Source: Orbaceae bacterium lpD01
Lineage (GTDB): Bacteria; Pseudomonadota; Gammaproteobacteria; Enterobacterales; Orbaceae
Length of the DNA stretch: 64,000 nucleotides
Assembly: GCA_036251705.1 (NCBI GenBank)
Contig: CP133959.1
Span: 992,001-1,056,000 of the forward strand
Direction: 5' to 3'
The translations under genes and the position numbers were made by a program. The stretch's first letter is position 1; the number at the start of each line of letters is the position of its first letter. Below the pieces are notes generated by a model. The model worked only from the letters and a program-made list of their open reading frames with translations, ran no database searches and was not told the DNA's origin. Below, in pieces: positions 1 through 9,465 of the stretch.

Positions 1-2
1 CC

Positions 3-314
3 TGTGTGATGCTGATTATTGGGATTTTCCCGGTTATTGCGGCGATCATTATGGGGGCGACGATTTATACGGTTTATCCACTGGCGATGGCCTGGGCCTG
101 TAGTACGGTGAACAAACAAGAGATTATCTTGATGAATCAAGCCATGTTGTTTGTTAATACCTTAGGCAGCTTAGTGGCGCCGGCCATTATCTCCTTTTTT
201 ATGACAGAATATGGTAATAATAGCCTGTTTGTCTGTTTTATCTTGATTGCGCTGCTGTTTGCTGTGCTGCTGATGCTGAGCGCCAGAGTGAAGAGACCGG
301 CGCTGAGCCATTAG
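3..314 (+). CDS. MFS transporter, C-terminal part (cut by window start)
   Basis: This is the last ~103 residues of an integral membrane protein whose beginning lies before the window. The visible part has three strongly hydrophobic stretches (about residues 2-25, 45-68 and 73-93) separated by short loops, and ends in a short basic tail. This is the look of the last helices of a major facilitator superfamily carrier. The GTG at position 6 is probably internal, since the frame is open back to the window edge. The substrate cannot be told from this fragment. The segment resembles YcaD-like carriers, but that is an impression only. Confidence 0.6.
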   Translation, partial: CVMLIIGIFPVIAAIIMGATIYTVYPLAMAWACSTVNKQEIILMNQAMLFVNTLGSLVAPAIISFFMTEYGNNSLFVCFILIALLFAVLLMLSARVKRPALSH

Positions 315-627
315 CGACACCTGACGCTTTGCAGCCGCAATCATCCGCTGCCGCTTGATTTTATGCCTATCCGCTAGCGCCAACGTGTTTGGCGCTCACT
401 GTCTCCTCTGCCAGCTTGCCGGCATCCACTTATTGTTGCTCACACTGCTTTTTATCTGAATAAATATCGATGATGGTATGCGATAAATTGTGAATTCGAT
501 CTCATCTTAATGCGAAGTCGATTGTGTCAAATGACACGCTAGGTCACAATGTTTTCACCCTCAGTTTAGCGTGGTTTATTGACCAACTGATTGAGTTTAT
601 TGACTATTTTAACGGGAGCAAAGGCAG
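315..627. other. Intergenic region with two dyads before the DUF4432 gene
   Basis: No gene is visible in these 313 bases. An 8-bp inverted repeat AGCGCCAA/TTGGCGCT at 376-396 with a 5-base loop could form a hairpin after the MFS gene, but it has no T-run, so it is a poor intrinsic terminator. A second dyad, GTGTCA-AA-TGACAC at 524-537, lies about 90 bases before the next start codon and looks like an operator half-site pair. I cannot assign it to a regulator. Confidence 0.4.
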
Positions 628-1839
628 ATGAAGAGAACACTTTTGGCTGTTGGCGTGATAGTGAGCCTAATTTCGGGGAGTAGTATGGCAAAAGAGTTTG
701 TGCTAATCGATCAAGCAAAAGGCATGACGGCAGGCAACTGGCAGGTGACCGAGCGTGATCTAGCCGTGTCGGACAATCTCACCTTTTCAGTGAAAAATCA
801 GATACTTCACGGGGGTAAGCAAGAAGGCAGTCAGCGGATCACTATTCGTAGTGGTGACTTCGCGATTAACTTAAGTCCGACTCGCGGTATGGGAATTTTA
901 TCGGTGGTGGGTAATGGAGTGCGTCTGGGTTGGGATTCGCCGGTCGATGAGGTGGTCAATCCGGCTTTTATCAATTTAGATAGCCGCGGTGGATTAGGCT
1001 GGTTAGAGGGGTTTAATGAGATGATGGTGCGCTGCGGCTTTGAGTGGACTGGCCATCCGGTGATAGCCGATGGCACGATCTATTCACTGCATGGTCGCGC
1101 CGGTAATACGCCGGTTTCCCAGTTGATTGTCGACATTGAGGATCAGCCACCGTATACCATTACCGTCAAAGGATTAATCAAAGAGAACACCTTTAAGAAG
1201 GGCCATTTAGAAACCTGGGCATCATTAAGTTATGTGCCGGGCACAAACTCGTTTACGGTGCATGATATATTGACCAACCGTGGCGACTATCCGCGTGATT
1301 ATCAGATTATCTATCACAGCAATTTTGGTCCGCCGCTCTTAGAGCAGGATGCGCAATTTATCGCGCCAGTCAAAGCGATCTCGCCGTTTAATGATTATGC
1401 GAAACAGGGCCTCGACAGCTGGCAAAGCTATCTCGGTCCAACCAACGGCTTTGATGAGATGGTGTTTAATATCTATCCCTATGCGGATGCGCAAGGTCAA
1501 ACCCAGGTAATGCTGACCAATAAAGCCGGTGATAAAGGGGCGGGCATTGCCTTTAATATCAATCAGTTGCCGGTGTTATCACTCTGGAAGAATACCGACA
1601 CCCTCAAGCAGGGCTATGTGACCGGGCTTGAACCGGGCACCAGTTTTGCTTACCCGGTCACGATTGAGAGAGAACAGTCACGAGTACGTCAACTGGCACC
1701 CGGCCAAAGCACGGCATTTACGCTGACTTATAGCCTGCTGGCGGACAAAACCGCTGTCGATCGCTATCAAGCGCAGATTCGGGCCATTCAGGGCGATCGT
1801 CAGACTGAGGTGATCGCGCAGCCGCTGGCCGAGGAGTAA
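628..1839 (+). CDS. Secreted DUF4432 family protein (aldose-epimerase-like fold)
   Basis: This is a 403-residue protein of the DUF4432 family, which belongs to the galactose mutarotase-like superfamily of carbohydrate-binding beta-sandwich proteins. Residues 1-21 form a signal peptide (basic start, hydrophobic core, cleavage near SSMA-KE), so the protein is probably periplasmic. The body carries the family-type segments SPTRGMGI, GGLGWLEGFNE and SLHGRAGNTP, with Glu and His residues in the positions expected to contact a sugar. Many DUF4432 proteins lack an obvious signal peptide, so export is a notable point. A purine-rich ribosome site precedes the ATG. The gene stands alone between a carrier and rlmF. 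A sugar epimerase or sugar-binding role is inferred from the fold; the substrate is unknown. Confidence 0.75.
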   Translation: MKRTLLAVGVIVSLISGSSMAKEFVLIDQAKGMTAGNWQVTERDLAVSDNLTFSVKNQILHGGKQEGSQRITIRSGDFAINLSPTRGMGILSVVGNGVRLGWDSPVDEVVNPAFINLDSRGGLGWLEGFNEMMVRCGFEWTGHPVIADGTIYSLHGRAGNTPVSQLIVDIEDQPPYTITVKGLIKENTFKKGHLETWASLSYVPGTNSFTVHDILTNRGDYPRDYQIIYHSNFGPPLLEQDAQFIAPVKAISPFNDYAKQGLDSWQSYLGPTNGFDEMVFNIYPYADAQGQTQVMLTNKAGDKGAGIAFNINQLPVLSLWKNTDTLKQGYVTGLEPGTSFAYPVTIEREQSRVRQLAPGQSTAFTLTYSLLADKTAVDRYQAQIRAIQGDRQTEVIAQPLAEE

Positions 1840-2101
1840 CCGTGCGTAATCCGCTGATCCTCATGGTGTAAGCAGCGCCATGAGGGTGCTAAGACTCATA
1901 GATATGAGTTTGGGTAATCTCATATAACTGGATTTTTGGCGTGTTTTGAGTGCGTTTGAACAGGCCGCTCAGCGTGGTGTTAATCAGAGGATGCCTCTTC
2001 TAACCTGTTGAAAATCAATCGACTGACGGAATATTTTTCGCTTTATCGCCAAAAATCACTATAATACCCACATCGTTTATAATGACAGTGATTAGGATAT
2101 G

Positions 2102-3133
2102 ATGAGCCGCGAAGCGATTGCGCCAGACACCCGTTTAAATACCCTTGTAGCGACTGATTCGACCGCGCCAGCTACACGCCATCCGATGAAAGCAGAGTTA
2201 CACCCACGTAATCGCCATCGGCAGGGCTATGACTTTTTGCAGCTGGCCCAGACCTTACCTGATCTGGCGCCCTATATCCGCCAGAATCAGTACGGTAACC
2301 TTTCGGTTGATTTTGCTGATCCACGGGTGGTCAAGCTACTGAATAAAGCCCTGTTGTTACAGTTTTATCAGCTAAGCTATTGGGATATCCCGGATAACTA
2401 TTTATGCCCACCGGTGCCGGGGCGAGTCGATTATATTCACTATCTGGCTGATCTGCTTGCCGACGATAATCACGGTCAGCTGCTACGCTGTAAAGGTGTG
2501 CGGGTGCTGGATATTGGGGTGGGAGCGAATGCGATTTACCCGATTGTCGGCCACGCTGAATATGGCTGGTCATTTGTCGGTAGTGATATCAATCCGCAGG
2601 CCATTAACGTGGCTAATGTGATTGCAAAGAGCAATCCAGCACTGAAATCTGCCTTACAGTGCCGGTTACAAACTGATAGTGCGGCAATATTTCACACGAT
2701 CATTAAACCCAAGGACTATTTCACGTTCACACTGTGTAATCCGCCGTTTTATACCTCGGCACAAGAGGCCGATGCCAGTAATCATAAAAAGGTCAGCAAT
2801 TTAACCGCATCGCAACCGCAAAAGTCGCCAGTGCGTAATTTTGCCGGTCAGCAGAGTGAACTGTGGTGCCCAGGCGGCGAGCGTGCTTTTATTAGCCAAA
2901 TGATCATTGAAAGTCAGGATTATGCACAGCAGTGTCTATGGTTTAGTTCGCTGGTAGCCAAAAAGGATTCACTCACGCTGCTGATGAAAACCTTGCAAAA
3001 GGTCAATCCCGCCGAAGTGAAAGTGATTGAGATGGCACAAGGGCAAAAAATCAGCCGCTTTATCGCCTGGACCTTTATCCCGCAGGCGCAGCGTCACGCT
3101 TTTTTAGTTAAGCATCGGATGGTGATGGTTTAA
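2102..3133 (+). CDS. rlmF: 23S rRNA (adenine-1618-N6)-methyltransferase RlmF
   Basis: RlmF (YbiN) uses S-adenosylmethionine to methylate N6 of A1618 in 23S rRNA. The protein shows LHPRNRH near the N-terminus, then CPPVPGR, the SAM-binding segment VLDIGVGANAIYPI, and the N6-adenine methylase catalytic motif NPPF. All are in the family order. It is about 343 residues against ~308 in E. coli; the excess is an N-terminal extension. ATG at 2102 has AGGA four bases upstream. An alternative ATG at 2186 would give a protein starting six residues before HPRNRH, nearer the E. coli length, but has no ribosome site. Two TATAAT boxes (2060-2065 and 2078-2083) lie just upstream. Confidence 0.93.
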   Translation: MSREAIAPDTRLNTLVATDSTAPATRHPMKAELHPRNRHRQGYDFLQLAQTLPDLAPYIRQNQYGNLSVDFADPRVVKLLNKALLLQFYQLSYWDIPDNYLCPPVPGRVDYIHYLADLLADDNHGQLLRCKGVRVLDIGVGANAIYPIVGHAEYGWSFVGSDINPQAINVANVIAKSNPALKSALQCRLQTDSAAIFHTIIKPKDYFTFTLCNPPFYTSAQEADASNHKKVSNLTASQPQKSPVRNFAGQQSELWCPGGERAFISQMIIESQDYAQQCLWFSSLVAKKDSLTLLMKTLQKVNPAEVKVIEMAQGQKISRFIAWTFIPQAQRHAFLVKHRMVMV

Positions 3134-3162
3134 CTGTAAATTATATGACTATTTATGATATA

Positions 3163-3200
3163 TCACCAAGGCATATTCCCAAACCTTGGTTCTTATTTTC
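3163..3200 (+). terminator. Possible terminator of rlmF
   Basis: A 7-bp inverted repeat ACCAAGG/CCTTGGT (3165-3171 and 3184-3190) with a 12-base loop is followed by a T-rich but broken tract. It lies about 30 bases after the rlmF stop. The stem is short, so termination is only plausible. Confidence 0.4.
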
Positions 3201-3428
3201 CCAATTGAATCCAACGAATCCCATTTATCGTATTTTTGTGTTTGTCCGATGTTTTGCCTAAAGCAAGCATTCGTCTTGTGCAGGCTATAACTCATACTAG
3301 TGGCATGGCCAATTAAAGACCAATATATGATATTTTAATAGATATATTTAGTTGAATCTTCTAGTATTATCGCGCTTTATTGTAACTAATAAGTAAAATA
3401 ATAAAAACTTTATCACAAGGAACGATGA

Positions 3429-3913
3429 ATGAAAAAAATGCTTAGTCTGGCGTTTATTGCATTGGCTTTATCTGGATGCATGGCGACCAATCTTATTTCA
3501 GGCAAGATGTAGAGCGTCAGGCTGAGGCCAATGATGCCACCATTGCATTCTCTTCTGATTACCAGACTGAAACGATATTTTGGATAAATACTGATTCTCC
3601 GGTTGCCCAGCGTTCATGTGCCCATACCGATAAAATCGGTTATTTGTCTTACGACCCTGGCTTTTTGTCATTCGCTAAACCCGTCACAACACTTGAAACA
3701 TCGGTGCCTAGTGGTGAAGAGATCGTAATAACCGGTTCAGGAACCGAGGGTAATACCTCGTGTGGTCAACTCGATAAAGCATTTACACCTGAAAAAAATA
3801 AAAATTATCTGATTCATTTTGAAAAAGCCGGTAATTACTGTCGTATGAATATTACTGAAAAAGAGAGCGGTGCAGAAGTCGCTTCTCGTCGAGTCACAAC
3901 TTGTTCTAATTAA
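3429..3913 (+). pseudogene. Small lipoprotein gene with an apparent frameshift
   Basis: ATG at 3429 opens a clear lipoprotein signal peptide, MKKMLSLAFIALALSGC, with the lipobox LSGC, and follows a good AAGGA ribosome site. This frame hits TAG at 3510-3512 after 27 codons. A second frame, open across the junction, runs from about 3476 to 3913 and gives about 145 residues of secreted-type protein with four Cys and an NYCRMNITE segment. Joining the two after the lipobox Cys needs one extra base (the whole span is 485 bases, one short of a multiple of three). The frame-2 ATG at 3476 has no ribosome site of its own. I do not recognise the family. It may be a real inactivation, a sequencing error, or less likely a recoding site. 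Confidence 0.6.
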
Positions 3914-3951
3914 TTTAGTCATATCAGCGAAGTTGCTGCAAGATTGGCAAG

Positions 3952-3979
3952 AAAAAGGCACCGTCAGGTGCCTTTTTTT
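3952..3979. terminator. Bidirectional intrinsic terminator
   Basis: The stem AGGCACC/GGTGCCT with a GTCA loop is flanked by five A on the left and seven T on the right. It lies between the lipoprotein gene (+) and mutS (-), and can end transcription from both sides. Confidence 0.85.
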
Positions 3980-3996
3980 ATGCGTTTCAAACCAGC

Positions 3997-6555
3997 TTAT
4001 AGCAGTTTTTTCAATTGATAGAGGGTTTCCAGTGCCTGCTTGGGCGTCAAGCTATCCGGATCGATGGTTTGTAAAGCCAGTTCCACTTCAGCTGGTTCCG
4101 GTTCGGCCATCAGCGACAGTTGTGAACTCTCGACATGGCTGCCGGCCGACTGTTTCGACAGCAGCTCTAACTCTTTCAGTTTCTGTTTAGCCCGTTTAAG
4201 GGTGGAAGCCGGCACACCAGCCAGACCGGCGACGGCAATGCCATAACTTTTACTGGCGGCGCCCTCTTGCACAGTGTGCATAAAGGCGATAGTGCTGCCA
4301 TGTTCTACCGCATTCAGATGAACGTTATAGACACCGCTCATCTGCTCGGGCAGCTGGGTCAGTTCAAAGTAGTGGGTAGCAAACAGCGTCATGGCTTTAA
4401 TCTGATGAATCAGATTTTCGGCGCAGGCCCAGGCTAATGACAGGCCATCATAGGTTGAGGTGCCGCGGCCGACTTCATCCATCAAGACTAAACTTTTGTC
4501 GGTGGCATTATTAAGAATATTGGCCGTTTCAGTCATTTCGACCATAAAGGTGGAGCGGCCAGAAGCCAAATCATCAGAGGCGCCGATACGGGTAAAGATA
4601 CGATCAACCGGCCCGATAGTGGCCGCGCTGGCCGGCACAAAACTACCGATATAGGCCAATAGCACAATCAGCGCAGTTTGCCGCATATAGGTACTTTTAC
4701 CGCCCATATTCGGTCCGGTAATGATCAGCATACGCCGGTCGGGTGACAGTGTCAGTGGATTGGTGATAAACGGCTCGGATAACACCTGTTCAACTACCGG
4801 ATGACGGCCGGCCTCAATCTCGATCCCCATCTTATCGGTTAAGCGCGGGCAGGTATAATTGAGGCAGTCAGCCCGCTCGGCCAGATTGGTGAGGACATCG
4901 AGTTCGGCAATCGCTGCAGCACTCTGTTGCATCTCGGCCAAGGTCGGTAGCAGCAGGTCAAACAGCTGATCATAGAGTGATTTTTCCAGCGCCAGCGCTT
5001 TGCCTTTTGAGCTCAGCACCTTATCTTCATACTCTTTCAGCTCGGGAATAATATAGCGCTCGGCATTTTTTAAGGTCTGCCGGCGGGTATAGTGAATCGG
5101 CACTAAATGACTCTGCCCGCGGCTAACCTGAATATAGTAACCATGGATAGCGTTATAACCGATCTTTAAGGTTTCGATACCGAGCTGGCTGCGCTCTCTG
5201 ACTTCCAGTTGATCGAGATATTGACTGGCGCCTTCAGCCAGTAAACGCAGCTCATCGAGCTCGGCATGATAACCGGGCGCAATCACGCCGCCATCACGAA
5301 TTAACACCGGTGGTGCGTCAATAATCGCCCGCGACAACAGATCACTGATCGTATCAAATTGATTGATCGCCGCTTTTAGCTGAGTTAAGTGTGGCGTGTC
5401 GAGTGTGGCCAGCATGGCTTGTAACTGCGGTAACGTCTTATAGGCATCACGTAGCCGGGCAAAGTCCCGCGGTCGTGCCGTTCTCAGGGCCAGACGGGCC
5501 AGGATCCGCTCAATATCGCCAATCTGGCGCAGCAGTGGCTGTATATTTGCCACTGATAACTGCAGGTCATTAATCGCTTGCTGACGCAGGCCTAAAATTG
5601 TTCGATTACAGATCGGCATATGCAGCCAGCGTTTAAGCATGCGGCTGCCCATGGCGGTTTTGGTTTTATCTAAAATGGCGGCCAGGGTGTTGTCGCTGCC
5701 GCCGCTGAGGTTTTCGGTGATCTCCAAATTGCGGCGGGTTGCGGCATCGAGCACCACACAGTCGGCTAATGAGGATTTTATTAAGCTACGGATATGCGGC
5801 AGGGCGGTGCGCTGGGTATCTTTAACATACTGCAGCAGGCAGCCGGCGGCGCAGAGAGCTTTAACCTCTTTCTCTACACCAAAGCCGATGAGATCGCGGG
5901 TACCAAACTGCAGATTAAGCTGCTGACGCGCGGTATCTAGCTCAAATTCCCACACCGGTCGGCGACGCAGGCCATGGCGATGCTCAATCAGTGACATAGC
6001 GCTAAAGGTTTCGATATAGAGCAGTTCAACTGGATTGGTTCTTTGTAGCTCGGCCTGCATCGCCTCTTCAGACTGACACTCAAACACATGGAAACGGCCC
6101 GAGCTGATATCCAAGGTGGCATAGCCAAAGCCGCTGTTATCCTGATAGATGGCGGCCAGTAAATTATCCTGTTTCTCTTGCAGCAGTGACTCATCACTCA
6201 CCGTACCGGGCGTGACAATCCGCACCACCTGACGTTCAACCGGTCCTTTGCTGGTAGCGGGGTCGCCAATCTGCTCACAAATGGCCACCGACTCGCCTAA
6301 ACTGATCAATTTAGCCAGATAGTTCTCCACCGCATGGTAGGGCACGCCGGCCATCGGAATCGGCTCACCCGCTGAGGCGCCGCGTTTAGTCAGCGAAATC
6401 TCCAGCAGCTGTGAGGCCTTTTTGGCATCCTCATAAAACAGCTCATAAAAATCGCCCATCCGGTAAAATAGTAAGATATCCGGATGCGCCGCTTTGAGCC
6501 GCAAATATTGCTGCATCATGGGGGTGTGGCTGGTTAAATTTTCATTTTCATTCAT
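3997..6555 (-). CDS. mutS: DNA mismatch repair protein MutS
   Basis: MutS binds base-base mismatches and small loops and starts methyl-directed repair with MutL and MutH. The 852-residue length matches the E. coli protein (853). The mismatch-reading Phe-x-Glu is at F36 and E38 in MGDFYELF. The Walker A motif GPNMGGKST is near residue 614, followed by the ABC-type signature region [16 protein letters not shown] and the Walker B segment [12 protein letters not shown]. The C-terminal helix-turn-helix and the tetramer-forming tail are present. The gene is alone, facing the lipoprotein gene across a shared terminator. Confidence 0.98.
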   Translation of the reverse strand: MNENENLTSHTPMMQQYLRLKAAHPDILLFYRMGDFYELFYEDAKKASQLLEISLTKRGASAGEPIPMAGVPYHAVENYLAKLISLGESVAICEQIGDPATSKGPVERQVVRIVTPGTVSDESLLQEKQDNLLAAIYQDNSGFGYATLDISSGRFHVFECQSEEAMQAELQRTNPVELLYIETFSAMSLIEHRHGLRRRPVWEFELDTARQQLNLQFGTRDLIGFGVEKEVKALCAAGCLLQYVKDTQRTALPHIRSLIKSSLADCVVLDAATRRNLEITENLSGGSDNTLAAILDKTKTAMGSRMLKRWLHMPICNRTILGLRQQAINDLQLSVANIQPLLRQIGDIERILARLALRTARPRDFARLRDAYKTLPQLQAMLATLDTPHLTQLKAAINQFDTISDLLSRAIIDAPPVLIRDGGVIAPGYHAELDELRLLAEGASQYLDQLEVRERSQLGIETLKIGYNAIHGYYIQVSRGQSHLVPIHYTRRQTLKNAERYIIPELKEYEDKVLSSKGKALALEKSLYDQLFDLLLPTLAEMQQSAAAIAELDVLTNLAERADCLNYTCPRLTDKMGIEIEAGRHPVVEQVLSEPFITNPLTLSPDRRMLIITGPNMGGKSTYMRQTALIVLLAYIGSFVPASAATIGPVDRIFTRIGASDDLASGRSTFMVEMTETANILNNATDKSLVLMDEVGRGTSTYDGLSLAWACAENLIHQIKAMTLFATHYFELTQLPEQMSGVYNVHLNAVEHGSTIAFMHTVQEGAASKSYGIAVAGLAGVPASTLKRAKQKLKELELLSKQSAGSHVESSQLSLMAEPEPAEVELALQTIDPDSLTPKQALETLYQLKKLL

Positions 6556-7050
6556 GGCAGTGATTCTATACCGGGTTGAAGTTTCTCATTATTCACAGGT
6601 CGCGACAGCACTGAAGTGGAGCTGCAGCGTACCTATTTTTTACTGGTGGCTATCATAAAATAAAGCCGGTTAACTTGCTATCATTTAAAGTGTCACATTA
6701 TGATATATGCCTGATTATAGCCGAATTATCGATAGGATGGAGAGATTATTTATCCGGTTAATAACACGGGATAATAGGATACGTTTTCATTTTGGAAAAG
6801 GAGTTGTTGAAGCAGTTGATGAGCGATGCTGATAGTGTAATACAGTAAACTCATGAGCAACGTTTGATGACGAAAATAGCGCCTCTCAGCCCGATCGACT
6901 AACCGACAATTATTCAGCTAAACTGTCAGTCTGAATATCTCACAGATTAGCATCAAGATTTTGATTAATTGATAGTAATTTACACAAGTATTCGCTTTTT
7001 GTTATCATGTTTTTTAACTTAGCAAGGTATTTTAATAGCGAGGTATTTTA
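6556..7050. other. Long intergenic region between mutS and the MscS-type gene
   Basis: About 495 bases lie between two divergent genes. No frame looks coding and no RNA gene is evident. It must hold the mutS promoter on the minus strand and that of the channel gene on the plus strand. The only clear structure is the tandem duplication at its right end. Confidence 0.4.
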
Positions 7051-7052
7051 AT
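7021..7052 (+). repeat. 16-bp tandem duplication spanning a ribosome site and start
   Basis: Units AGCAAGGTATTTTAAT (7021-7036) and AGCGAGGTATTTTAAT (7037-7052) are adjacent and differ at one base. Each holds a purine-rich ribosome-binding core. The second unit ends with the first two bases of the ATG of the channel gene, so the Shine-Dalgarno site is effectively doubled. Confidence 0.8.
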
Positions 7053-8148
7053 GAATTGGATAGAATCTTTTAAAAACATCATTGAGGGACACGTTTTCTG
7101 GTTAGTCCCATTATTATTAGTGATTTCACTTGTCGTCATCAGTAAGTTATTAAGTTGTCTGTTAAATTTTTTTGAAAAAAAAGGTGATTTTGCCACAAAT
7201 GGCTGGCGAATTGCGATACTGAATGCGACTAAAGTCCCGTTAATTATGACCGTTTGGTTGGTAGGTATCATTATTGCTGTTCGTCATTACTTCCCTTCCG
7301 AAAATGAATATAGCGCACTTTACAAAATCATTTCGCCAACACAAAAAATAGTATTCATTGTTTTACTCAGCTGGTTTCTATTTCGTCTCATTCATAACGT
7401 TCAGTCTTATTATCTTAACCAGGCCGATAGCCAAGAGACAAATATCGATCGAACCGCTGTAGATGCCATCAGCAAAATTACAACAGTGATTGTTTTTCTA
7501 ATTATGGTGCTAGGTATCATTCAAGCATTAGGTATTTCGATCACCGGATTACTGGCATTTGGTGGGGCGGCAGGGATTGCTGTTGGTTTCGCTGCACAAA
7601 ATCTGGTATCTAATCTTTTTGGTGGCTTAACGGTGTTTGCCAGCCGGATCTTTAAAATAAATGATGATATTATTATCAAAGATGCAGATTTATCTGGTAA
7701 GGTTATTCATATTGGCTGGCGCTCAACGACGATTGAGGGCTGGGATGGTAAGCGTATCTACGTACCCAATTCAGTCTTTAATACCCATAACCTGATTAAT
7801 AATTCTCGGCTTACTCATCGGACACTGTCACAAGATATCTTACTCAGCTACAGTGATTACTCAAAAATACAAGATGTCGTTGAGGAAGGGAATAAATGGT
7901 TATCGATGCGCGAAGATCTGAGTTATTTCGTTTTTCGCTTCAGTGAATTTGGCCAGACAGCCTTGAAAATCAATCTCTATGCTTGGGTGAAATCGGTCCC
8001 GGGTGGGGATTTTGTTCCCTATGGCGAATTTGCCAAGGCCCAAGAAGAAATTCTGATTGCGCTTGCTGATATTGCTCATCAGAAAGGATGCCATGTGCTG
8101 CCAATTAATCATGTATTAATTAACGAATTTTCCAATCCCAATGGTTAA
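7051..8148 (+). CDS. Mechanosensitive ion channel of the MscS family
   Basis: This 365-residue inner-membrane protein has about five predicted membrane helices, followed by the conserved MscS core. The pore helix TM3 is seen as LLAFGGAAGIAVGFAAQNLVSNLFGG (about residues 166-191; small Ala/Gly residues line the pore), continued by the beta domain with GWRSTTI and the YVPNSVF segment typical of the family. The C-terminal cytoplasmic alpha/beta domain is complete. Such channels open on osmotic downshock to release solutes. The topology and size suggest a YbdG-like medium member rather than the 286-residue MscS, but I cannot assign it to a named E. coli channel. Confidence 0.88.
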   Translation: MNWIESFKNIIEGHVFWLVPLLLVISLVVISKLLSCLLNFFEKKGDFATNGWRIAILNATKVPLIMTVWLVGIIIAVRHYFPSENEYSALYKIISPTQKIVFIVLLSWFLFRLIHNVQSYYLNQADSQETNIDRTAVDAISKITTVIVFLIMVLGIIQALGISITGLLAFGGAAGIAVGFAAQNLVSNLFGGLTVFASRIFKINDDIIIKDADLSGKVIHIGWRSTTIEGWDGKRIYVPNSVFNTHNLINNSRLTHRTLSQDILLSYSDYSKIQDVVEEGNKWLSMREDLSYFVFRFSEFGQTALKINLYAWVKSVPGGDFVPYGEFAKAQEEILIALADIAHQKGCHVLPINHVLINEFSNPNG

Positions 8149-8700
8149 CATCGATAAAGTCAGGCGGGGAGAGAGCGTATATGGTGTTACAACTTAGCAA
8201 CCAAATACGTTATCTGGGAAAAGATATCTTTTTTATATTTAACATTTCTGATGAATAACGCTGACTTACCGATCAGTCACCGGATATAATTACCATGGTA
8301 AGAATATGAGATATACTGGGATTTAGCTGCAAGAGTGATTAAACCTAGCTAAAATATTGAGGTGAAAATGGGGTGGGGAATGGTAATCAGGCGGTTGTTT
8401 TATCGGCGATTTATTTACAAAAAGATCACTCCTATCAAGTGGTCTGAATAAGATCAACATCAGGCCTTTATTTATCAATTTTATGGGCCTGGTAATATTA
8501 TCGATACAACAACATATGCAATCGGCCACAATAAAACCGTATACCCTAGAGAATAAGTTGCAGATATCCTACGGTTACAGGTAACATACTCCACAACGTT
8601 TAAGGCTGATACGGCTATTGCTGTGCCGATGGTGTCAAGCCATCCACCAAGCCATCAGCCAGATAATTTCCGTAATGATTTAACCGATGTAGAGACCAAG
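8149..8700. other. Long intergenic region, possibly with decayed coding sequence
   Basis: No intact gene is visible. Plus-strand stretches that read like protein appear in different frames: GENGVGNGNQAVVLSAIYLQ in the frame of 8361, and QAFIYQFYGPGNIIDTTTYA in the frame of 8461. They are broken by stops and a frame change. This could be a gene relic, but I recognise no family and chance cannot be excluded. Confidence 0.25.
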
Positions 8701-9240
8701 ATGACAAAACTCACCTTACAAGAGCAGATGCTCAAAGCGGGCTTAGTGACCAGTAAAAAAGTCGCCAAAGTGCAGCGAACGGCGAAAAAATCCCGCGTAC
8801 AGGCGCGCGAGGCTCGCGCGGCGGTGGAAGAGAATAAACAAGCCCAGCTCGAACGTAATAAAGAACTCAGCGAACAGCAGAAACAAGCTGCCTTAGCTAA
8901 AGAGGCTCAGGCACAGGTCAAACAGCTGATTGAGATGAACCGTATCAGCCTGAGTAAAGGCGATATCGGTTTTAATTTTACGGATAATAAGCTGATTAAA
9001 AAAATCCTGGTGGATAAGCTGACGCAAAGCCAGCTTATCAGTGGTCGTCTGGCGATTGCCCGTTTGATGGCCGAGGGCAGTGGCACCAGTCAATATGCGA
9101 TTATTCCGGCCAGCGTGGCTGATAAAATTGCCCAGCGCGACGCCCAGAGCATTGTGCTCAATAACGCATTGACTCAGGAAGCACTCGATGAAGATGATCC
9201 GTATGCTGATTTTAAAGTGCCGGATGATTTAATGTGGTAA
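8701..9240 (+). CDS. yaiL: DUF2058 family protein, YaiL-like
   Basis: The protein is 179 residues long from the ATG at 8701 and matches the YaiL/DUF2058 family. It starts with the family opening MTKLTLQEQMLKAGLVTSKK. A highly charged helical region rich in Lys, Arg, Glu and Gln (about residues 20-75) probably forms a coiled coil. A compact C-terminal domain ends in DDPYADFKVPDDLMW. The family is annotated as nucleoprotein or polynucleotide-associated; its function is not established. A longer reading from 8623 adds 26 residues unlike the family, so I reject it. The gene is not in an operon. Confidence 0.85.
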   Translation: MTKLTLQEQMLKAGLVTSKKVAKVQRTAKKSRVQAREARAAVEENKQAQLERNKELSEQQKQAALAKEAQAQVKQLIEMNRISLSKGDIGFNFTDNKLIKKILVDKLTQSQLISGRLAIARLMAEGSGTSQYAIIPASVADKIAQRDAQSIVLNNALTQEALDEDDPYADFKVPDDLMW

Positions 9241-9465
9241 TGCCGCTGTGACCGCGCTTGTTGGATAAGCCATCGCTGGCGGTGGCTGATTGATCAACCG
9301 AGGGATTGCGTTATCTGTCGTGCTATCTTGCGATAAGAATTCAGACTATTTCAACCGAGGCGGTTTATTTATCGCCGCGTTTATGCTCTCATTCACTTCA
9401 ATCATCTTTACATTGGATTGCGCTATTGGTGATATAATACCTGTCATCAATCAAGGAGCGGCGCG

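Noticed and set aside
1859-1885. Hairpin CCTCATGG/CCATGAGG after the DUF4432 gene as a terminator
   Set aside because: The stem is perfect but no T-run follows, so I could not call it a terminator.
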